This document shows positions 61,501 to 64,000 of a stretch of 64,000 nucleotides of DNA, in pieces. Made by a program: the position numbers and the translations under genes. Origin of the DNA: Hydractinia symbiolongicarpus. Lineage: Eukaryota; Cnidaria; Hydrozoa; Anthoathecata; Hydractiniidae. The notes under the pieces were generated by a model. That model was given only the letters and a program-made list of their open reading frames with translations, was not told the DNA's origin and ran no database searches. Location of the stretch: the NCBI RefSeq assembly GCF_029227915.1, contig NC_079878.1, positions 250,001 to 314,000 of the forward strand, given 5' to 3'. How positions within the stretch are numbered: position 1 is the stretch's first letter; every line of letters begins with the position of its first letter.

Positions 61501-64000
61501 GTTGAATGCATGAATAACGCAGCTTGTACGCAGCATACACGACTTAGTGTGTTAAAGAATACAGCTTGTGGTAAGTTTTATCTATTTTATTATCTGTCGT
61601 TGCTTTTAGTCATTTTGCAGTGCTGAAAATGTTGGATTTTATTATTTTAGGAATGGATAAACCCACTGAAATTGTAATTGCTGTTGATGGTTCAGAAGAT
61701 GTAACTTTTAAAACCATGAACAAAATTAGAGATTATATTGAGAAATTGATCCAAACGTTTGAAATTTCCACAACAAAATCCAGAGTCAGTATTCTTGTGT
61801 ACAGTAATAAAGCAGACGTAAAACTCAGACTTAAAGAAGGAAACACAAAGCAGCGTGTGCTTTCAGCCCTCGACAATCTGAAGGGCAATGGAAAACGAAA
61901 TTTAACATTAGTGTTTAACACCATTAATAAATCAGTGTTAGATAAAAATTCAGTGCGTGAAGATGCAGGTAAGTATATTCTTTTATTTATTAATGGACCG
62001 AATGACCAAGAAAAATCGTCAAAATTTAATGAAATTCTTAAAAAACTGAAACGTGAAAACATACAAATCACTGTGGTTGGTGTTGGAGGTAAAGTAGCTG
62101 ATAATACTGTAAATAAAATCTCATCTTCGCCTGATGATGGAATTGTTGTGAATGAGAATGATTTATTAAAGGCACTTCCAGTTGTCGCTGATGGGTTAGG
62201 AAAATCAGCTGCTAAAGGTTAGACCCTTTCAAATTTTGTTTTTTTAATTTTTTGTATTATGGAAAATTGAGACATGGTTAAGGTTAAATATTTTTTAAGG
62301 CAGTATAAGTTTAGGCAATGTGCTGTAAACCTAAAACCATTCCTGTCACTGTGCTCAGCAATAGAATTAAAAAGCTGTTTCTTTAAATTATGATTTTACG
62401 GAATATTGAGAAATATGTCTGACAAGTTTTGACATTTAGTATTTATCTTTAGGTTCTTCAAAATTGCTTGACATGATCTTTGTTATGGGAATTGATGAAG
62501 GATCATCACAAAAAGAATTTCAAGTGCAAAAAGAAATTGTGAAAAAAATGATTGCTAGGGAAACCATATCGAACAGTGCAACATTAATTGGTGTTGTAAT
62601 ATATGGCTCAGACAGTATTACTGAAATACCACTTGGTTCATTGACTGATCGAAATCAGTTATTACGACGAATTGACACATTGAATGGACAGTCACCTTCA
62701 TCAGAAGGAATAAAGGAAGGTTTGCAGCTAGCAAATACAGAAATGCAATACAGTACACGACAAAACGCAGGAAAATCAATTATTTTATTTACTACTAAAG
62801 CTCCATTTTATGCAAAAGATCCTATTGGCAACATGGAAAAAGATGACATTAAAGTTATTGTTGTCGGTGTTGGGGAAAAAGTTGATAAGAATGACATAAA
62901 AGATGTGACTGGAAATGACAATGTGTTTGTGGTTAAAGACAACGATGATGTTGACAATGTGGTTGGTAAAATAACCGATTCTAGCAGACCAGGTAAAAAG
63001 CTTGATAACATTGTGTAATTTTTACAAAGAGGCATGTAAACAAACTTTCCCTAAATTGACTTTTGTTTTTTGTTTCTTTCAGTTCTGCGTATCTATGCAA
63101 ATTCACAAAAACAACAAGTGCTATTCATGAGTAGGCTGCAGCTAACACCATGCTTTTTTTATAGATCCATGCATAAAAAAAGACTGCCAGTTTTATTCTA
63201 TGTGCTTGCCAAGAAGTGATGGAACAGCACAATGTATTTGTCCATCCTGCGAGAAGTCATTTGCTCCAGTTTGTGATGACAATGAAGAGACACATGCATC
63301 TGAATGCTACATGAAACGTTATGCCTGTCAGAACAACCAAAACTTAAAGGTTACTTCACAAGGAGCTTGTAGTACGTGTTACCTTTGTTTTAAATAAGTT
63401 ACATAACTCTTTTTAAAATAGATGATTTTAATCGTTTAATTTAAATATGTTTTCCCTAGGTATCTCTGGTTATCTGCACGTTGCATACATGATGGACGCA
63501 TCATCAAATAATGCTTTGTATTATAATGCAATGAAAACCTTTGTTAAGAATAATGTGAAAACACTGCCTTTTAATGATGACAAAACTCATGTTTCTATCA
63601 TCAGTTATGGAAAGCCTGGTGATATTGATATTCTTTCTGGAAAACCTTCAAATACATTACTGAATCAGATTAAAGGTTTGTCTCCAAAAGAGGGCCGAGA
63701 AGACGTGCCAGCAGCTTTGATAACATTGAAGCGTTTGTTTGATACAGAAGTTTTCCCTAAAAGACCAGCAAAAGTTTTAATTGTTTTCAGAAATAACGGC
63801 ATACCAGCCGGACAAAAGTCTTCTTCTCTTCAAAGTTTTGACAAAATGAGAACAGATGATGATGTAAAGATAATAACAGTTGGTCTTGGTGAGCAAAACA
63901 AACAAGAAGATCTAGTGAAAATTGCTGACAATAAGGATAGCATTGCTATTATATCAAATGCTGATGAGCTTTATAAGCTGTTCCCTATTGTCAGTCGAGT
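31172..64000 (+). CDS. Giant secreted modular protein: NtA-like, follistatin/Kazal, GON and repeated FS-vWA-vWA cassettes (3' end outside window)
   Basis: I traced 46 in-frame exons with GT-AG borders, about 17.4 kb coding and about 5,800 residues, with no stop before the right edge. Order: signal peptide and NtA/NTR-like domain; RKRR site; FS1; GON; FS2; FS3; vWA B0; then eleven FS-vWA-vWA units and a twelfth begun. All module borders are phase 1, so cassettes can be added or skipped without shifting frame. FS modules follow the agrin/follistatin pattern (C...C.....C....C.C..C.......CG.DG.TY...C......C........C). vWA domains have the Rossmann pattern (hydrophobic strand, MIDAS-position loop, VGVIxYG strand, late VxVIGxG strand). 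No transmembrane segment or enzyme domain is seen. A large extracellular matrix, cuticle or capsule protein, or an adhesive or inhibitory array, is likely; the role is unknown. It could also be split into more than one transcript; continuity rests on matching phases and steady spacing. Module entries follow. Confidence 0.88.
33762..34025 (+). CDS. Exon 2: RKRR furin-type site and follistatin/Kazal module FS1
   Basis: After DGNNGFGVSA comes RKRR, a furin-type consensus, directly before the Cys-rich module. FS1 contains CSKKCSYGGHC and CTKEYDPVCG and ends at YRGVC. The Kazal P1 position (second residue after the Cys) is Lys, as in trypsin-type inhibitors. Intron 1 before it (31542-33761) is empty apart from a doubtful extra exon near 32289. 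Confidence 0.85.
34763..35683 (+). CDS. Exons 3-4: GON domain
   Basis: Exons 34763-35046 and 35335-35683 join in phase 0. They show the GON signature first described in ADAMTS proteases of the GON-1 type: SCKDL, DGEYF, VYCHGM, YITLP, ITRFNKVRV, FGTAGDCYS, GGFMIDLTGTGLKV, then KCGGWCGLC with paired cysteines near the end. About 211 residues match the usual GON length. No metalloprotease or thrombospondin repeat is found in front of it, so the domain sits in a new context. Confidence 0.85.
35773..36276 (+). CDS. Exons 5-6: follistatin/Kazal modules FS2 and FS3
   Basis: FS2 is exon 35773-35979 (CTGISCPYYGRC, CTKEFSPVCGDDGKTY) and FS3 is exon 36064-36276 (CATKNCHNYATC, CDKEFKPVCGSN). Both are phase 1-1 and both keep Lys at the Kazal P1 position. 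The intron between them is only 84 bases. They are the only adjacent FS pair in the protein. Confidence 0.88.
36537..37231 (+). mobile_element. ~690-bp non-autonomous dispersed repeat, near-full copy in the giant gene
   Basis: It starts with taatacagagactgtgtctg and ends with gagtggatttttccacgggc followed by cttatcgacca. It aligns with 18708-19372 over its whole length. CRE-type palindromes or near matches occur near 36648, 36750, 36857 and 37171. Both flanks contain tatatttata, a possible target-site duplication. It fills most of the intron between FS3 and vWA B0. Confidence 0.78.
37430..37999 (+). CDS. Exon 7: vWA domain B0 (type B, MIDAS Asp lost)
   Basis: One 570-nt phase 1-1 exon. The first strand FDVVFALGG ends in Gly-Gly where a functional MIDAS has Asp, which is the mark of the second vWA of every later cassette. 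Strands NIGLLTYD, KFLVLFTD and VDTIMIGAG follow the vWA order. No type A partner precedes it; FS3 is directly upstream. Confidence 0.85.
38514..40503 (+). CDS. Cassette 1: FS4, vWA A1, vWA B1
   Basis: FS4 is 38514-38723 (P1 Ser in CTSEYEPVC). A1 is split into 38936-39175 and 39409-39729 by an extra phase-1 intron; its first loop is DASDS, a complete DxSxS MIDAS motif, but the later aspartate position reads TNG. B1 is 39952-40503 with LGGNQ in place of the MIDAS loop and the strand VKVVFVHSG late in the domain. Confidence 0.87.
40762..43240 (+). CDS. Cassette 2: FS5, vWA A2, vWA B2
   Basis: FS5 is 40762-40971 (P1 Asn in CPNIYAPIC). A2 is split into 41393-41746 and 42220-42429 by an intron at a different position from that in A1; its loop is DNSNQ, so the second Ser is missing. 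B2 is 42695-43240 with FGLSG at the MIDAS position and VKIVVIGIGDDV near the end. Confidence 0.86.
43600..45492 (+). CDS. Cassette 3: FS6, vWA A3, vWA B3
   Basis: FS6 is 43600-43806 (P1 Asp in CKDLYDIVC). A3 is 44085-44648, loop DSSND, late strand VKVSIIGVGKGI. B3 is 44959-45492 and is the most diverged type B domain: its first strand is LLVFWPS and it is short (178 residues), but it keeps YKIILLGVGENI. Confidence 0.86.
45728..49227 (+). CDS. Cassette 4: FS7, vWA A4, vWA B4
   Basis: FS7 is 45728-45934 (P1 Ser in CPSLHKPVC). A 2.06-kb intron with a fold-back-like repeat follows. A4 is 47993-48550, loop DTSER, late strand AKVVIVGLNKDV. B4 is 48676-49227 with LFAASEN at the MIDAS position. The short minus-strand open frame 46887-47207 in the long intron shows no domain. 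Confidence 0.86.
46655..47900. mobile_element. Candidate fold-back element in the FS7-A4 intron
   Basis: Related sequences face each other near the ends: gagagttgcgagttcc with gtcagtgagttgc at 46713-46744, and caactcactg with agcaactcacggaactcaca at 47821-47868. Short hairpins (cgccttaaaaaggcg at about 46660, acccctttaatagggt at about 47884) lie just outside. It explains why this intron is the longest among the cassettes. Confidence 0.45.
49378..51246 (+). CDS. Cassette 5: FS8, vWA A5, vWA B5
   Basis: FS8 is 49378-49584 (P1 Asp in CTDIYEPIC). A5 is 49881-50447, loop DSSDG. B5 is 50710-51246 with LLGATGD at the MIDAS position and VKVVVIGMGNEV late in the domain. The following intron (51247-51345) is 99 bases and free of in-frame stops. 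Confidence 0.87.
51346..53235 (+). CDS. Cassette 6: FS9, vWA A6, vWA B6
   Basis: FS9 is 51346-51555 (P1 Glu in CDEAYAPVC). A6 is 51828-52391, loop DISNA, late strand VRVLFIGFGSAF. B6 is 52687-53235 with LGFTSE at the MIDAS position and VNIVSIGVGGKV late in the domain. Confidence 0.87.
53401..55054 (+). CDS. Cassette 7: FS10, vWA A7, vWA B7
   Basis: FS10 is 53401-53613. Its Kazal loop is longer than usual (nine residues between the cysteines, CSDVKSPHFVC), so inhibitor geometry may be lost. A7 is 53803-54369, loop DVSQL. B7 is 54518-55054 with LGTGQS at the MIDAS position and MKVIVVTLGKNK late in the domain. Confidence 0.86.
55268..56769 (+). CDS. Cassette 8: FS11, vWA A8, vWA B8
   Basis: FS11 is 55268-55474 (P1 Asn in CENKYKTVC). 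A8 is 55568 to 56116 or 56128; a 12-base duplication gives two in-phase donors. Its loop is DTSNN. B8 is 56236-56769 with VGASSS at the MIDAS position. This is the most compact cassette, with introns of roughly 95-120 bases inside it. Confidence 0.87.
56981..58939 (+). CDS. Cassette 9: FS12, vWA A9, vWA B9
   Basis: FS12 is 56981-57187 (P1 Met in CKMEYNIVC). A9 is 57590-58141, loop DLSSD, with GGTRNLD at the usual MIDAS threonine region. B9 is 58397-58939 with IGAQSG at the MIDAS position and an extra Cys pair (CSPGTVAC) not seen in the other vWA domains. Confidence 0.86.
59216..61253 (+). CDS. Cassette 10: FS13, vWA A10, vWA B10
   Basis: FS13 is 59216-59422 (P1 Leu in CSLPLKVVC). A10 is split into 59720-60118 and 60381-60539; its loop DGSSS is a full DxSxS motif. 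B10 is split by a phase-0 intron into 60659-60879 and 60953-61253; it has LGASNK at the MIDAS position. This is the only cassette with both vWA domains interrupted. Confidence 0.84.
61364..62992 (+). CDS. Cassette 11: FS14, vWA A11, vWA B11
   Basis: FS14 is 61364-61570; its Kazal loop has one extra residue (CIKETFKPVC) with Lys at P1. A11 is 61651-62217, loop DGSED, late strand IQITVVGVGGKV. B11 is 62453-62992 with MGIDEG at the MIDAS position and IKVIVVGVGEKV late in the domain. Confidence 0.87.
63165..64000 (+). CDS. Cassette 12 (partial): FS15 and vWA A12, running off the window
   Basis: FS15 is 63165-63371 (CEKSFAPVC, P1 Lys; the usual CG after the loop is CD). A12 begins at 63460 with loop DASSN and is still open at the last base, having passed the late strand VKIITVGLGEQN. 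A type B partner is expected just beyond the edge. Confidence 0.85.

Overview
The window is AT-rich animal DNA: multi-exon genes with GT-AG introns, many degenerate repeats, and no bacterial-style gene packing. Protein similarity and repeat content suggest a cnidarian, perhaps a hydrozoan. That is an inference from recalled families; no search was run.

Layout. (1) 1-1840: sequence downstream of the first gene, dominated by a 23-bp minisatellite. (2) 1841-9134, minus strand: an eight-exon gene for a secreted or ER protein of about 541 residues with two 2-oxoglutarate/Fe(II) oxygenase domains. The first has lost its iron-binding histidines and the second keeps them. (3) 9135-12280: intergenic DNA with a 5'-truncated LINE and a SINE-like copy. 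(4) 12281-26624, plus strand: an eight-exon BCAS2/SPF27 spliceosome gene whose 8.2-kb first intron is full of repeats. (5) 26625-31171: intergenic DNA with a tRNA-derived SINE and a small hairpin insertion. (6) 31172 to the right edge, plus strand: one giant gene that is still open at 64000.

The giant gene is the main finding. I traced 46 exons (about 17.4 kb coding, about 5,800 residues). They give a signal peptide, an NtA/NTR-like domain, an RKRR furin-type site, one follistatin/Kazal (FS) module, a GON domain, two FS modules and one vWA domain. A repeating cassette FS-vWA-vWA follows: eleven complete copies and a twelfth begun. Nearly every module is one phase 1-1 exon (FS 207-213 nt, vWA about 530-570 nt). 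The two vWA domains of each cassette differ. The first (type A) keeps a DxS MIDAS-like start; the second (type B) has lost the Asp. I know of no described protein with this architecture. Its start (NtA plus FS) resembles agrin and the GON domain is known from ADAMTS9/20-type proteases, but no protease domain is seen here.

The three genes look unrelated in function: an ER/extracellular hydroxylase-like protein, a nuclear splicing factor and an extracellular modular giant. Repeats include a LINE family (three copies), a roughly 690-bp dispersed repeat rich in TGACGTCA palindromes, tRNA-like SINEs, fold-back elements and tandem arrays.
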